Shown here: piece after piece, positions 17,205 through 26,412 of the stretch
Layout: each line of letters opens with the position of its first letter
Position numbering within the stretch: the stretch's first letter is position 1
Assembly (NCBI GenBank): GCA_039028155.1
Contig: JBCCIS010000004.1
Location: 1 to 64,000, forward strand
DNA: 64,000 bases
Origin: Pseudomonadota bacterium
GTDB lineage: Bacteria; Pseudomonadota; Alphaproteobacteria; SP197
Direction: 5' to 3'
Position numbers and translations under genes: made by a program
The notes under the pieces: model-generated
Told to the model about the DNA's origin: nothing
Databases searched by the model: none
What the model saw: the letters and a program-made list of their open reading frames with translations, nothing else

Positions 17205-18407
17205 TCACGCGGCGGAGTACTCGACCGCCGCCTCGGAGCCGCCGGTCGCGTTGCCCTCGCTATAGGACTTCGCGCCGACGCCCGCCAGCTTGCCACCGTC
17301 GACGATCAGATACTCGTCGCGGATCGGCCGACCTTCGAACCAGCACTCCAGGATCTCACGCACGCCCGAGGCATAGCGCGCCTGCGCCGAGAGCGACGTG
17401 CCGGAGATATGCGGGGTCATGCCGTGGTGGGGCATGGTGCGCCAGGGATGGCCGCGCTCCGCCGGCTGCGGGAACCAGACATCGCCGGCATAGCCCGCGA
17501 TCTGGCCACTCTCCAAGGCATCGACGATGGCCTGGCGGTCGCAGATCTTGCCGCGCGCGGTGTTCACGATATAGCTGCCGCGCTTCATCTTCGACAGCAT
17601 GTCGGCATCGAACAGATGCTCGGTCTCGGGATGCAGCGGGCAGTTGATGGTGACGACGTCGCACAGCTTGACCATGTCCTCGACTGTGTCATGCCAGGTC
17701 AGGTTCAACTCCTGCTCGACCTCCTTGGGCAGCCGATGCCGGTCGACGTAATGCAGGTGGACGTCGAACGGCTTCAGGCGCCGCAGCACGGCCAGACCGA
17801 TGCGCCCGGCGGCCACGGTGCCGACATGCATGCCTTCCAGGTCATAGGACCGCGCAACGCAATCGGCGATGTTCCAGCCGCCCTTGGTGACCCACTGGTA
17901 GGACGGGATGTAGTTTCGGACCAGGCTTAGGATCTGCATCACGACGTGTTCGGAGACGCTGATCGAGTTGGAGAACGTCACCTCGGCGACAGTGACGTCA
18001 TTCTTGATCGCGGCATCCAGGTCGACATGGTCCGACCCGATCCCGGCCGTGATGGCGAGCTTCAGATTGGGCGCCTTGGCGATCCGTTCTGCAGTCAGAT
18101 AGGCGGGCCAGAACGGCTGCGATATGACGATGTCGGCATCGACGATCTCTTTGTCGAGCACCGAGTCAGCGCCGTCCTTGCTAGTCGTGACGACCATGGT
18201 GTGGCCGTTCGATTCCAGATAGTTGCGCAGGCCGAGCTCGCCGCTGACGCTGCCCAGCAGCTCGCCGGGCGTGAAGTCTATGGCGCTGGGTGTTGGCGCG
18301 GTCTGCCCATCCGGATAACTCATGATTTCCGGCACGGAGTCGCGCGCATAGCTGGTTGGATAGCCGTCTTCGGGATCGTCGTAGAGAACGCAAACCACTT
18401 TCGCCAT
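17205..18407 (-). CDS. fdh: NAD-dependent formate dehydrogenase
   Basis: This 400-residue enzyme of the D-2-hydroxyacid dehydrogenase superfamily converts formate and NAD+ to CO2 and NADH. It is metal-free and soluble, like the Pseudomonas sp. 101 enzyme. It has the formate-dehydrogenase N-terminus AKVVCVLYDDPEDGYPTSYARDSVP, FSNSISVSEHVVM, the GTVAAGRIGLAVLRRL Rossmann loop, the substrate Arg in NTARGK, Gln in WFPQPA and the catalytic His in MTPHISGTSLSAQ. These residues distinguish it from ordinary 2-hydroxyacid dehydrogenases. A LysR gene lies 130 bases upstream on the same strand. In this window it would complete one-carbon oxidation downstream of amine demethylation. Confidence 0.95.
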   Translation of the reverse strand: MAKVVCVLYDDPEDGYPTSYARDSVPEIMSYPDGQTAPTPSAIDFTPGELLGSVSGELGLRNYLESNGHTMVVTTSKDGADSVLDKEIVDADIVISQPFWPAYLTAERIAKAPNLKLAITAGIGSDHVDLDAAIKNDVTVAEVTFSNSISVSEHVVMQILSLVRNYIPSYQWVTKGGWNIADCVARSYDLEGMHVGTVAAGRIGLAVLRRLKPFDVHLHYVDRHRLPKEVEQELNLTWHDTVEDMVKLCDVVTINCPLHPETEHLFDADMLSKMKRGSYIVNTARGKICDRQAIVDALESGQIAGYAGDVWFPQPAERGHPWRTMPHHGMTPHISGTSLSAQARYASGVREILECWFEGRPIRDEYLIVDGGKLAGVGAKSYSEGNATGGSEAAVEYSAA

Positions 18408-18536
18408 GATATCTCACTCCGCGTGCTTGAGGGACCATCCGGCGCTCCTGTCGCGAGCGGCCGGACGAACCTGCGCACTTCGTCACAAGCCCGGAGTTGC
18501 GTCCAATCGGAAGCGTTTAGCCTTCGATAAACGACT

Positions 18537-19454
18537 TCAATCAAGCGTCGCGGAGCCACGGAAGAACGCGCCGGCCATGTTTGATTTCAGGACCGCGGAG
18601 AACAGCGCGTGGGTCATGCGGGCCATCGGCTGGCGGTCGGGGACGACCAGGCCGATCGCCTGCGACGTCGTCTCGTCGGCGATCTCATGCCGTTCGAACT
18701 GGCTGTCCAGGCCATAAAGTTCCGGCAGCGTGGTCGGCACGATGCTGACCCATCCGCCGCGCAGCAGATGGGCGAACAACGTCAGGTAAGAGTTCGCCGT
18801 AACCTGCGGGTTCAGCGTTGCGCCGTGTCGTTGGGCGGCCTCGTCGAGGATCCGGCGGTTCTGCATCTCTGGACCCAACAGGCACAGCGGCTCCGCCTCC
18901 AGGCGCTGCCACGAAACCGGCGCGTTGTCGCGGAAGTGGCCGCGCCTGGAGATGACGATGTAGCGTTCTCTATAGAGCGGAACGCGGTTGACCCGCTCCA
19001 GCGGTTCGTTCTCCAGGTAGGTCAGGCCGCCATGCAGGTCCAAGCTGTCGAGGCCGGCCTGAATCTGGCGCGATGTCATCGAGCGTATGTCGATATGGGC
19101 GGCCGGATGGACCTTCAGGAAGTGTTCCGTGAAATAGCCGGTGATCGGCATCGCCGCCGGAATAACGCCAAGTCTGACCGTGCCTTTCAGATCCTCCGCC
19201 CGGCTCGACAGGTCGTCCTTCAGGCTCTCGAAGTCCGATAGGATCTGCTGCGCCCAGGCCAGCACCCGTTCGCCTTCCGGCGTCAGGCCGACGAAGTGGT
19301 GGTCGCGCTCGACCAGGCGCACGCCGAAGTCGTCCTCCAGCTTGCGCAGCGCCGACGAGAGTGTTGGCTGGGTGATGTTGCAGACGTCGGCGGCTTTGGC
19401 GAAGTGGCCTTCGCGCGAAAGCGTGATGAAGTAGTAGAGGTGACGGATCAGCAT
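18537..19454 (-). CDS. LysR-family regulator next to formate dehydrogenase
   Basis: This 305-residue regulator counts from the ATG at 19454 (MLIRHLYYFITLSREGHFAKAADVCNITQPTLSSALRKLEDDFG is the helix-turn-helix). The frame is open to 19511, but the extra residues are not LysR-like. The effector domain starts with GTVRLGVIPAAMPITGYF. It resembles the LysR genes that accompany formate dehydrogenase operons. It precedes the formate dehydrogenase on the same strand, so control of that gene is likely. Its upstream neighbour on the same strand is the OprB porin, 30 bases away from its frame. Confidence 0.88.
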   Translation of the reverse strand: MLIRHLYYFITLSREGHFAKAADVCNITQPTLSSALRKLEDDFGVRLVERDHHFVGLTPEGERVLAWAQQILSDFESLKDDLSSRAEDLKGTVRLGVIPAAMPITGYFTEHFLKVHPAAHIDIRSMTSRQIQAGLDSLDLHGGLTYLENEPLERVNRVPLYRERYIVISRRGHFRDNAPVSWQRLEAEPLCLLGPEMQNRRILDEAAQRHGATLNPQVTANSYLTLFAHLLRGGWVSIVPTTLPELYGLDSQFERHEIADETTSQAIGLVVPDRQPMARMTHALFSAVLKSNMAGAFFRGSATLD

Positions 19455-19541
19455 GGCGATCCTCTGCAGCATACCCGCTGCCGGACGGCTCGCACCAGAG
19501 CGGCCGATCACATACGGTTAGCGTCGCCACTCCAACGGCGG

Positions 19542-20807
19542 CTAGAAGTCGACGGAGACCTCGAAGCCGACGACGGCCGCGTCGGGAATGCCACCGCCAT
19601 TGGGATTAAAGATGTACTGGAAGTCCGGCGTTACATAGAGCCACGGCGCGAGCTGGAAGCGGTGATTCACTTCGGCGACAAGCTCGTAGCTTTGGCCAGG
19701 CAGATCGTCGCTGAACGAGCCGTAGAAAAGGCCAAAGGCGGTGATGTCCTGATCGCGACCGGGAAACAGTCCCTGGTAGTACACCCCACCGAAGGCGCCG
19801 AACGGCAGTGTGTTGACGCTCTGGTCCGGCCCGCCTGTCAGAGCCGCCCACGCCGTCAATCCCTGGTCGCTGCCGGCACCACCTTCGCGATAGACCATCT
19901 GTTCGCCGATGGCATAGAAACCGTAATTGCGGTCTTTCGTGATGGCCGAGTTGTCGAGACGCGCGTAGTCGCTGCTGTCGTAGTACGCGCCTATGGCGTA
20001 GTTGCCGGGCAGACCGGGTTCCTTGTCGCCTTGATTTATGCCGGTTCCGACTTCGGCCAGGTAGAGGACACCTTCATCGGGATTGAGCCGGAAATCGACG
20101 CCATTCTTGGTATCCTCCTGGACCGTCGGATCGGCGTTGTATGCGCCACCGGAGATATAGATGTTGGAACCAACTTGGCCAGTCGCGCGCACGCCCCACT
20201 GCGCGAACGGCGCCGCGGTGAACGATGGGGCATTGACCGGTATGCTTCCGGGGTTGCCGTTGATGCCGCCACTGACATAGTTGCCGAAACTGTCCAAGGC
20301 CGCGAAGTCATCGCCTGTCGACAATCGCCCGACCGCGACACTGACGACGTCGTTCCAGAGGGATTGCTCGAGATAGACCTGATTGAGCCGGACGACGTCA
20401 CCATTGAACGCTTCGGCGACCGGATAGATGTTGCCGATGTAGTCGCCGGATAGATCCCTGCCCTGCTGCCATGAGCCTGCCACGAACAGACTGAGCCCGT
20501 TGGCGCCGATCAGCTTCTCCATGTCGAACGTTACCGAACCGGTGAGACCGGCGGCATAAGCTTCGCCCTGTCGCATACCGCCATCGGGATTGGCCATGAA
20601 GTCGGCGAGATAGTTCAGTTCGGGCGTGACCCCCTTGTTTGCGAGATCGGTGCGCGCGCCACCCCAGTCGCCGGTCGCGTAGTCCTGTTTGAACCAATCG
20701 GTGCTGGCACTGGCGTCATCGGCGATTGCCGTCGCTGTGTTGATCGACAGGCTAAAGGCCGCAGCCGCAACCCCGGAAAACAAGGACAGGTAACCGTGTT
20801 GTTTCAT
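19542..20807 (-). CDS. OprB-family outer-membrane porin
   Basis: This 421-residue protein has a signal peptide (MKQHGYLSLFSGVAAAAFSLSINTATA) and then the OprB start DWFKQDYATGDWGGARTDLANKGVTPELNYLADFM. Alternating beta-strand patterns run to the end, and the C-terminus VVGFEVSVDF ends in Phe as outer-membrane barrels require. OprB proteins form 16-stranded channels, classically for sugars. Upstream lies a near-perfect long inverted repeat resembling an iron operator (21034-21060). Control by iron would point to a porin for metal or chelate entry rather than sugar. The adjacent NDH-2 and SitABCD genes support a metal-linked locus, though direct evidence is lacking. Confidence 0.88.
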   Translation of the reverse strand: MKQHGYLSLFSGVAAAAFSLSINTATAIADDASASTDWFKQDYATGDWGGARTDLANKGVTPELNYLADFMANPDGGMRQGEAYAAGLTGSVTFDMEKLIGANGLSLFVAGSWQQGRDLSGDYIGNIYPVAEAFNGDVVRLNQVYLEQSLWNDVVSVAVGRLSTGDDFAALDSFGNYVSGGINGNPGSIPVNAPSFTAAPFAQWGVRATGQVGSNIYISGGAYNADPTVQEDTKNGVDFRLNPDEGVLYLAEVGTGINQGDKEPGLPGNYAIGAYYDSSDYARLDNSAITKDRNYGFYAIGEQMVYREGGAGSDQGLTAWAALTGGPDQSVNTLPFGAFGGVYYQGLFPGRDQDITAFGLFYGSFSDDLPGQSYELVAEVNHRFQLAPWLYVTPDFQYIFNPNGGGIPDAAVVGFEVSVDF

Positions 20808-21269
20808 CTTTTAGATCCCCAACTGGTTCGGCGCGGGGATGATGTCGAGACCACCAATCACGAAAAAGGCGCTCGGGCTCACCTTCGTGCACCAAGAGAA
20901 ACGCCTCGACATGAGTTTGCTGTTCACTGGCTCATTGAGCATGGCGAGAGGCTTGGTTCGCGACTGGAAGAGTACTGCTCAATGGCTGCGTAACCCCGCA
21001 TAGCTCCTGGAATACTGGATATCGACGCTAAGTTGCAAGTGCGAATTACTCGCATTTGCAGTTACGATGCCCTGTTCAAGCGTTTTGAGGGATCAAGTTT
21101 GGGAATGCTTGACCAATCGCGAGGCCTGAGATCGTGTTTGCTCCTAGCGCGGACGCGCGCGATGCCGCACATTCGGTGCGCTCAGTGATCTACTGTCTGT
21201 GCCGCGCTACAACCGGTCAGTCCGGCTGGCACATCTGCTTGCTACGTTTGTGATGGCGGAGCGTGTTTG
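20808..21269. other. Intergenic region between porin and NDH-2 genes
   Basis: These 460 bases carry the divergent promoters of the porin and of the NADH dehydrogenase. The only clear element is the inverted repeat at 21034-21060. A 65-codon plus-strand frame (20796-20993) overlaps the porin start and looks like chance. Confidence 0.5.
21034..21060. promoter_or_regulatory. Long inverted repeat, probable Fur/Irr-type operator
   Basis: TGCAAGTGCGA (21034-21044) and TCGCATTTGCA (21050-21060) are inverted copies with one mismatch in 11, separated by ATTAC. The right arm is identical to 13907-13917. The site is about 230 bases from both the porin and NDH-2 starts and is the best operator in the window. 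Confidence 0.6.
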
Positions 21270-22562
21270 ATGGCTCAAGAACACCATGTGATCGTGGTCG
21301 GCGGCGGTTTTGGCGGGGTCGCCTGTGTCAAGGGATTGCGCCACGACAAGGCCAGGATCACGCTGATCGACCAGCGCAATCACCACCTGTTCCAGCCCCT
21401 GCTCTATCAGGTCGCGACGACCATTCTGCCGCCTTCCGAGATCGCGTGGCCACTACGCCGCCTGTTCAAGTATCGGCCGGAGGTCACCACCTTGATGGCG
21501 ACGGTAACGGGGGTCGATCGTGAGAACAAACAGGTCATGTTGGCCGACGGCTCGCGGATGAACTTCGACACCCTGGTGCTCGCCACCGGAACCCACCTTT
21601 TCTATTTCGGGCACGACGACTGGCGACCCCACGCGCCCGGCCTGAAGACGATCGAAGACGCGACCAGGATCCGCCGGCGTATCCTGGCGGCCTTCGAAGC
21701 GGCGGAGCGCTGTGATGATCCCGACCAACGCACGGCGTTGATGAACTTCGCTATCATCGGCGGCGGTCCCACCGGGGTGGAGCTTGCCGGCATCATCACC
21801 GAGCTGGCCCAGCGCGTTCTGCCGGCGGAGTTCAGGCACATCGATACACGAAAGGCGCGCGTGCTGCTGATCGAAGCCGGTCCACGTGTGCTGTCCGAGT
21901 TCCCGGAAAAGCTGTCTGGCTATGCCGAACGCGCCCTCACCCGCATGGCCGTGGAGGTCAGGACCGGCGAGCCGGTCACCGGCTGTGACGCGAATGGCGT
22001 TATCGTCGGCGATCATCGAATAGACGCCAAGACCGTGATCTGGGCGGCCGGCGTAACCGCGTCAAACGCCGCCGAATGGCTCGACGTCGAGGCGGACCGG
22101 GCGGGCCGGGCGATTGTCCAATCCGACCTGACGGTGCCGGGCTATCCCGACATCTTCGTCATCGGCGATACCGCATCGGTGAAAGACCAAAGGGGCCGGC
22201 CGGTGCCAGAAGTCGCGCCCGCCGCCAAGCAACAGGGATCTTACGTCGCCCGGGTGATCAGGGCACGGCTTGACGGCCGTGACCATCGCCGGGTGTTCCG
22301 CTACCGTCATCCCGGTACATTGGCCACCATCGGCCCCAGCGCAGCGGTCGTCGATTTCGGCTGGATCCGGCTGACAGGCGCCATCGGCTGGTGGGTCTGG
22401 GGCATTGCCCACATCTTTTTCCTGATCAGCACGCGAAGCCGCATCGCCGTCGCGTATAGTTGGTTTTGGTCCTATATCACGGGCCAGAAAAGCGCCCGCC
22501 TCATTACCGGACGAACCAAAGCAGCCGAGCCGGCGAATGAAGAAGGCGCCCAATCAAAGTAG
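21270..22562 (+). CDS. ndh: Type II NADH dehydrogenase (NDH-2)
   Basis: This 430-residue FAD flavoprotein transfers electrons from NADH to quinone without pumping protons. The FAD-binding site is HVIVVGGGFGGVACVKGL near residue 6, the NADH-binding GxGxxG is FAIIGGGPTGVELAG near 160, and the second FAD motif is GYPDIFVIGDTAS. The C-terminal tail IGWWVWGIAHIFFLISTRSRIAVAYSWFWSYIT is the usual amphipathic membrane anchor. The start is the ATG at 21270, with a TTG one codon before it. It lies between the iron-type operator and the SitABCD operon on the same strand. It could be part of a metal-limitation response that spares iron-rich complex I, which is inference. Confidence 0.9.
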   Translation: MAQEHHVIVVGGGFGGVACVKGLRHDKARITLIDQRNHHLFQPLLYQVATTILPPSEIAWPLRRLFKYRPEVTTLMATVTGVDRENKQVMLADGSRMNFDTLVLATGTHLFYFGHDDWRPHAPGLKTIEDATRIRRRILAAFEAAERCDDPDQRTALMNFAIIGGGPTGVELAGIITELAQRVLPAEFRHIDTRKARVLLIEAGPRVLSEFPEKLSGYAERALTRMAVEVRTGEPVTGCDANGVIVGDHRIDAKTVIWAAGVTASNAAEWLDVEADRAGRAIVQSDLTVPGYPDIFVIGDTASVKDQRGRPVPEVAPAAKQQGSYVARVIRARLDGRDHRRVFRYRHPGTLATIGPSAAVVDFGWIRLTGAIGWWVWGIAHIFFLISTRSRIAVAYSWFWSYITGQKSARLITGRTKAAEPANEEGAQSK

Positions 22563-22657
22563 AACGGCGGTTCAGGCGCGCCGAAAAGCCGGTGCAAGAG
22601 GCCCGGTAATGGACTCGCGATGGCCCCCGTTAACCCGACGCCCTCGCGCAAACGCCC

Positions 22658-22687
22658 TTGACTTGTCATGCAACTAATTATTAGTAT
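22658..22687 (+). promoter_or_regulatory. sit operon promoter with palindromic operator
   Basis: A -35 element TTGACT (22658-22663) and a -10-like TAGTAT (22682-22687) are separated by 18 bases. Between and overlapping them lies CTAATTATTAG (22674-22684), a perfect palindrome around a central T. Repression by a Fur-family (Mur/Fur) or MntR-type protein would fit. It is 40 bases before the sitA start. Confidence 0.5.
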
Positions 22688-22727
22688 CATTCTAAGCAAG
22701 AACATTCTTTCCCTTAGAAGGACACCC

Positions 22728-23630
22728 GTGCGTTCAAGAATTGCGATGTTTGTGGCGGCAGCGCTGGTTGCGACAATGTTGCCGTTCGGCGTCTCCGCCG
22801 CCGACAAGATGAAGGTCGTCACCACGTTCACAGTCATCGCGGACATGGCGTCCAATGTCGCGGGCGACACCGCCCTGGTGGTCTCCATCACAAAGCCGGG
22901 CGCCGAAATCCATGGCTATCAGCCGACCCCGCAAGATCTGGTTCGCGCCTCCGACGCCGATCTTATCCTTTGGAACGGCATGAACCTGGAACTGTGGTTC
23001 GAGCAGTTCATCGCCAATTTGGGCAACCCGCCATCGGTGACGCTGACAGAGGGAATCGATCCCATCCCGATCACGTCGGGATCGTATGAAGGCCAGCCCA
23101 ACCCCCACGCATGGATGGGTCTGGACAACGCGCTGGTCTATATCGACAACATTACCGCCGCGTTCGCCGAGCACGATCCGAAGAACGCGGCGGTCTATGC
23201 CGAGAACGCCCGTCTCTACAAGGAACGCCTTCGCGCCACGATTGAACCCTTGCGCCAGGCCATCGCATCGATCCCCGAAGACAAGCGTTGGCTGGTCACC
23301 TGTGAGGGCGCCTTCAGCTACCTCGCCCGCGACTTCGGGATGAAGGAACTCTACCTTTGGCCGATGAACACCGACGAGGTCGGCACACCCCAGCAGGTGC
23401 GCGCCGTCATCGATGGCGTGGTCGCAAACCAGATACCTGTCGTATTCTGCGAGAGCACGGTGAACACCGCGCCGGCGCAACAGGTCGCGCGTGAGACAGG
23501 CGCCAGCTACGGCGGCGTGCTCTACGTCGATTCGTTGAGCGACGCCGACGGTAGCGTGCCGACGTATCTGGATTTATTGGAAGTCACGTCAAGGACGATC
23601 GCCGATGGGCTTCAGGCCACAACAGACTGA
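22728..23630 (+). CDS. sitA: Manganese/iron ABC transporter substrate-binding protein
   Basis: This 300-residue cluster A-I binding protein has the signal peptide VRSRIAMFVAAALVATMLPFGVSA. The GTG at 22728 follows AGAAGGAC; the upstream ATG at 22668 would translate the promoter and is rejected. Metal ligands fit the Mn/Fe group: His62 in EIHGYQPT, His127 in NPHAWM, Glu193 in CEGAF and Asp268 in YVDSLS. There is no His-rich loop of the kind found in ZnuA. It delivers Mn(II) or Fe(II) to the SitC/SitD permeases. It is the first gene of a four-gene operon. Confidence 0.9.
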   Translation: MRSRIAMFVAAALVATMLPFGVSAADKMKVVTTFTVIADMASNVAGDTALVVSITKPGAEIHGYQPTPQDLVRASDADLILWNGMNLELWFEQFIANLGNPPSVTLTEGIDPIPITSGSYEGQPNPHAWMGLDNALVYIDNITAAFAEHDPKNAAVYAENARLYKERLRATIEPLRQAIASIPEDKRWLVTCEGAFSYLARDFGMKELYLWPMNTDEVGTPQQVRAVIDGVVANQIPVVFCESTVNTAPAQQVARETGASYGGVLYVDSLSDADGSVPTYLDLLEVTSRTIADGLQATTD

Positions 23631-23726
23631 CGGCGGTATGAGTGCGAGCGGCACGCGCCAGGCGGTTCGAGGCGCATCATCGTGGTATCCAAACTGGTCC
23701 AATCGCTAGGGCCCAAGGAGGAGCGG

Positions 23727-24626
23727 ATGCACAAAGCCATTGAGGCAGTGGACGATATCGAGGCCTTCGGCCCGTTCGGCGATGGCATCGCAGCGAGTGG
23801 CGTAACGGTGACGTACCGCAATGGGCACACGGCACTTTGGGATGCCAGCTTCGAGGCGCCCCGCAGCACGATCACGGCGCTGGTCGGCGTGAATGGTGCC
23901 GGCAAGTCGACGCTCTTTAAGGCCATCATGGGTTTGGTGCCCGCGGTCTGCGGTGAAATCCGCGTCCTCAACCTGAGCGTCGCCGAAGCCCTGAAGCGGA
24001 ACCTGGTGGCCTACGTTCCCCAGTCCGAAGAAGTGGACTGGGATTTTCCGATCCTTGTCGAAGACCTAGTGATGATGGGTCGCTACGGACACATGGGATT
24101 TTTGCGTCGGCCACGATCGATTGACCACGAAGCCGTCGAACTGGCGCTGCAGCGCGTCGGCATGCGGGATTATCGGGCATCACAGATCGGCGAGTTGTCC
24201 GGCGGACAGCGCAAGCGCGTTTTTCTGGCCCGCGCGCTCGCCCAAGACGGTCAGGTGATCTTGCTTGATGAGCCCTTCAACGGCGTGGACGCCAAGACGG
24301 AAGAGCAGATAACCGCGCTCTTGCGTGAACTCAGGGACGAAGGTCGGGTCATCCTTGTGTCGACCCACAATCTTGGGACAGTGCCGGAGTTCTGCGATCG
24401 TGCCGTCCTGGTCAAGGGTACGGTGCTCGGATACGGGCCCACGGAAACGACGTTTACCCGCGAAAATCTGGAACGCGCGTTCGGCGGCGTTCTCCGTCAC
24501 TTCACGATCACGGCGCAGACTCTTCACACCGATGGCGATCATCGCAAAATCACGATCATCAGCGATGACGAAAGGCCCTTCGTTCAGTATGGCGACAAGG
24601 TTCAAACGAACGAGGACTCGTCATGA
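23727..24626 (+). CDS. sitB: Manganese/iron ABC transporter ATP-binding protein
   Basis: This 299-residue ATPase begins at the ATG after AAGGAGGAGCGG. Walker A is GVNGAGKST (54-62), the signature LSGGQ is at 157-161, Walker B is ILLDEP (178-183) and the switch His is in STHNLG. The segment VPQSEEVDWDFPILVEDLVMMGRYGHMG is a hallmark of SitB/MntB-like proteins rather than ZnuC. The C-terminal 40 residues after about residue 255 (TITAQTLHTDGDHRKITIISDDERPF) form a polar extension. The stop overlaps the start of the first permease. Confidence 0.92.
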   Translation: MHKAIEAVDDIEAFGPFGDGIAASGVTVTYRNGHTALWDASFEAPRSTITALVGVNGAGKSTLFKAIMGLVPAVCGEIRVLNLSVAEALKRNLVAYVPQSEEVDWDFPILVEDLVMMGRYGHMGFLRRPRSIDHEAVELALQRVGMRDYRASQIGELSGGQRKRVFLARALAQDGQVILLDEPFNGVDAKTEEQITALLRELRDEGRVILVSTHNLGTVPEFCDRAVLVKGTVLGYGPTETTFTRENLERAFGGVLRHFTITAQTLHTDGDHRKITIISDDERPFVQYGDKVQTNEDSS

Positions 24627-25525
24627 TCGAGACGCTTCTCGAGCCGTTTACCTACGGTTACATGGCGAATGCTATGTGGGTTTCCTCTCTGGTAGGGGCC
24701 TTGTGTGCCTTCCTCTCGGCTTACTTGATGCTGAAGGGGTGGTCGCTGATCGGGGACGCGCTCTCCCACTCGGTCGTTCCCGGCGTGGTCGGCGCCTACC
24801 TCATCGGCCTGCCGTTTTCGCTGGGCGCCTTTTTGTCCGGCGGACTTGCGGCAGCCGCCATGCTGTTCCTGTCGGAACGCTCCGGCCTCAAGGTTGATGT
24901 GCTTATCGGCATGACGTTCATCTCTTTCTTCGGCCTTGGCCTTTTCCTTATCTCCGTCAATCCCGTCGGTGTCGATGTGCAGACGATTACCATGGGGAAC
25001 GTCCTGGCCATCACGCCAGAGGACACCTTGCAGTTGGCCATCATCGGGTTCGTCTCCCTCGCGATCCTGCTGCTGAAATGGAAAGACCTGATGGTGACGT
25101 TCTTCGACGAGAACCACGCGAAGACCATCGGGTTGCGGCCCCGTTTGCTGAAGGCGATGTTCTTCGTTCTGTTGTCGGCGTCCGTGGTGGCGGCGATGCA
25201 AACGGTCGGCGCGTTCCTCGTCATTGCCTTGGTCGTGACACCTGGCGCCACGGCCTATCTGCTCTGCGACGGCTTTCCCCGGTTGATCGCAGTTTCCGTC
25301 GTCATTGGCGCCGTCACGAGCTTCGTCGGCGCCTACGTGAGCTTTTTTCTGGACGGCGCCACTGGTGGCATCATCGTGACCCTGCAGACGCTTGTCTTCT
25401 TGACCGTGTTCATCTTCGCCTCGAAGTACGGTCTCTTCGCGGCTCGTCTCAAGGCCAAGCGGGCCCGGCAGCTGGCGGTAGACCGCAACGCCAAACGGGC
25501 CAGCGGCGGTAAAGAGTTCGCGTGA
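24623..25525 (+). CDS. sitC: Manganese/iron ABC transporter permease
   Basis: This 300-residue ABC-3 family inner-membrane permease has eight or nine predicted hydrophobic helices. Typical motifs are GWSLIGDALSHSVVPGVVGAYLIGLPFSLGAF near the N-terminus and GAFLVIALVVTPGATAYLLC near residue 195. The ATG overlaps the ATPase stop (ATGA). It pairs with the next permease to form the heterodimeric channel. The C-terminus is cytoplasmic and basic (RLKAKRARQLAVDRNAKR). Confidence 0.92.
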   Translation: MIETLLEPFTYGYMANAMWVSSLVGALCAFLSAYLMLKGWSLIGDALSHSVVPGVVGAYLIGLPFSLGAFLSGGLAAAAMLFLSERSGLKVDVLIGMTFISFFGLGLFLISVNPVGVDVQTITMGNVLAITPEDTLQLAIIGFVSLAILLLKWKDLMVTFFDENHAKTIGLRPRLLKAMFFVLLSASVVAAMQTVGAFLVIALVVTPGATAYLLCDGFPRLIAVSVVIGAVTSFVGAYVSFFLDGATGGIIVTLQTLVFLTVFIFASKYGLFAARLKAKRARQLAVDRNAKRASGGKEFA

Positions 25526-26412
25526 TGGATATCGACACGCTGCTGCTGCCGCTTCAGTTCGCCTTCATGCAGAAGGCGTTCGTGATAGCGATGATCGTGT
25601 CGGTGCCGACGGCGCTTCTGTCGTGCTTTCTGGTCGTCAAGGGATGGGCCCTGATGGGCGATGCCGTCAGCCATGCCGTTCTTCCGGGCATCGTCGTGAC
25701 GTACATACTGGGCCTGCCACTGATCGTCGGCGCTTTCGCGGCCGGCATGATCTGCGCAATCGCCACGGGCTACCTGTCAGCCAACAGCCGCATCAAACAG
25801 GACACCATTATGGGCGTCGTGTTCTCGGGCATGTTTGGCCTGGGCATCGTGCTCTACGTCTCCGTCGAGACGAACGTTCATCTTGATCACATCCTGTTCG
25901 GCAACATTCTGGGTGTCCAACTGGACGATCTTTGGATGACGGGTGTGATCGCGATGATCGTCAGTGCGGCTGTTGCGCTCAAATGGAAGGACCTGCTTCT
26001 GTTTAGCTTCGACCAGGCGCAGGCACGGGCCTCCGGCCTTCGGGTGCACTGGCTGCATTACGCCTTTCTTTCGGCCCTGTCACTGACCGTGGTGGCGACG
26101 CTGTCGGCTGTCGGGCTGATCCTTGCGATCGGACTTCTGATCGCACCCGGCGCCATCGCCTTCCTTCTCGTGCGCAAGTTCCAGACCATGCTCTGGGTCT
26201 CCGTCGTCGTCTGCATGGTATCGATGCTTGCCGGTACCTATGCCAGTTTCTTTCTCGACAGTGCGCCGGCGCCAACGATCGTGCTGGCTCTGACGGCAGG
26301 GTTTGTCGCTGCGTTCATTCGCAGACAGTTCCTGGCCTACAGGACCTCACCACGGCGTGTCGACGCGCCCGGCGCACCCCGGACTGATCGGCCGACATCG
26401 ACGACCCTCTAG
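25525..26412 (+). CDS. sitD: Manganese/iron ABC transporter second permease
   Basis: This 295-residue ABC-3 permease is homologous to the preceding gene, with GWALMGDAVSHAVLPGIVVTYILGLPLIVGAF and GLILAIGLLIAPGAIAFLLV at matching positions. The ATG overlaps the sitC stop by one base, with a GTG one codon earlier. It is the last gene of the operon; the C-terminal tail is polar and proline-rich (RTSPRRVDAPGAPRTDRPTS). The downstream region is gene-poor and holds an insertion-sequence relic, so the operon probably ends here. Confidence 0.92.
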   Translation: MDIDTLLLPLQFAFMQKAFVIAMIVSVPTALLSCFLVVKGWALMGDAVSHAVLPGIVVTYILGLPLIVGAFAAGMICAIATGYLSANSRIKQDTIMGVVFSGMFGLGIVLYVSVETNVHLDHILFGNILGVQLDDLWMTGVIAMIVSAAVALKWKDLLLFSFDQAQARASGLRVHWLHYAFLSALSLTVVATLSAVGLILAIGLLIAPGAIAFLLVRKFQTMLWVSVVVCMVSMLAGTYASFFLDSAPAPTIVLALTAGFVAAFIRRQFLAYRTSPRRVDAPGAPRTDRPTSTTL

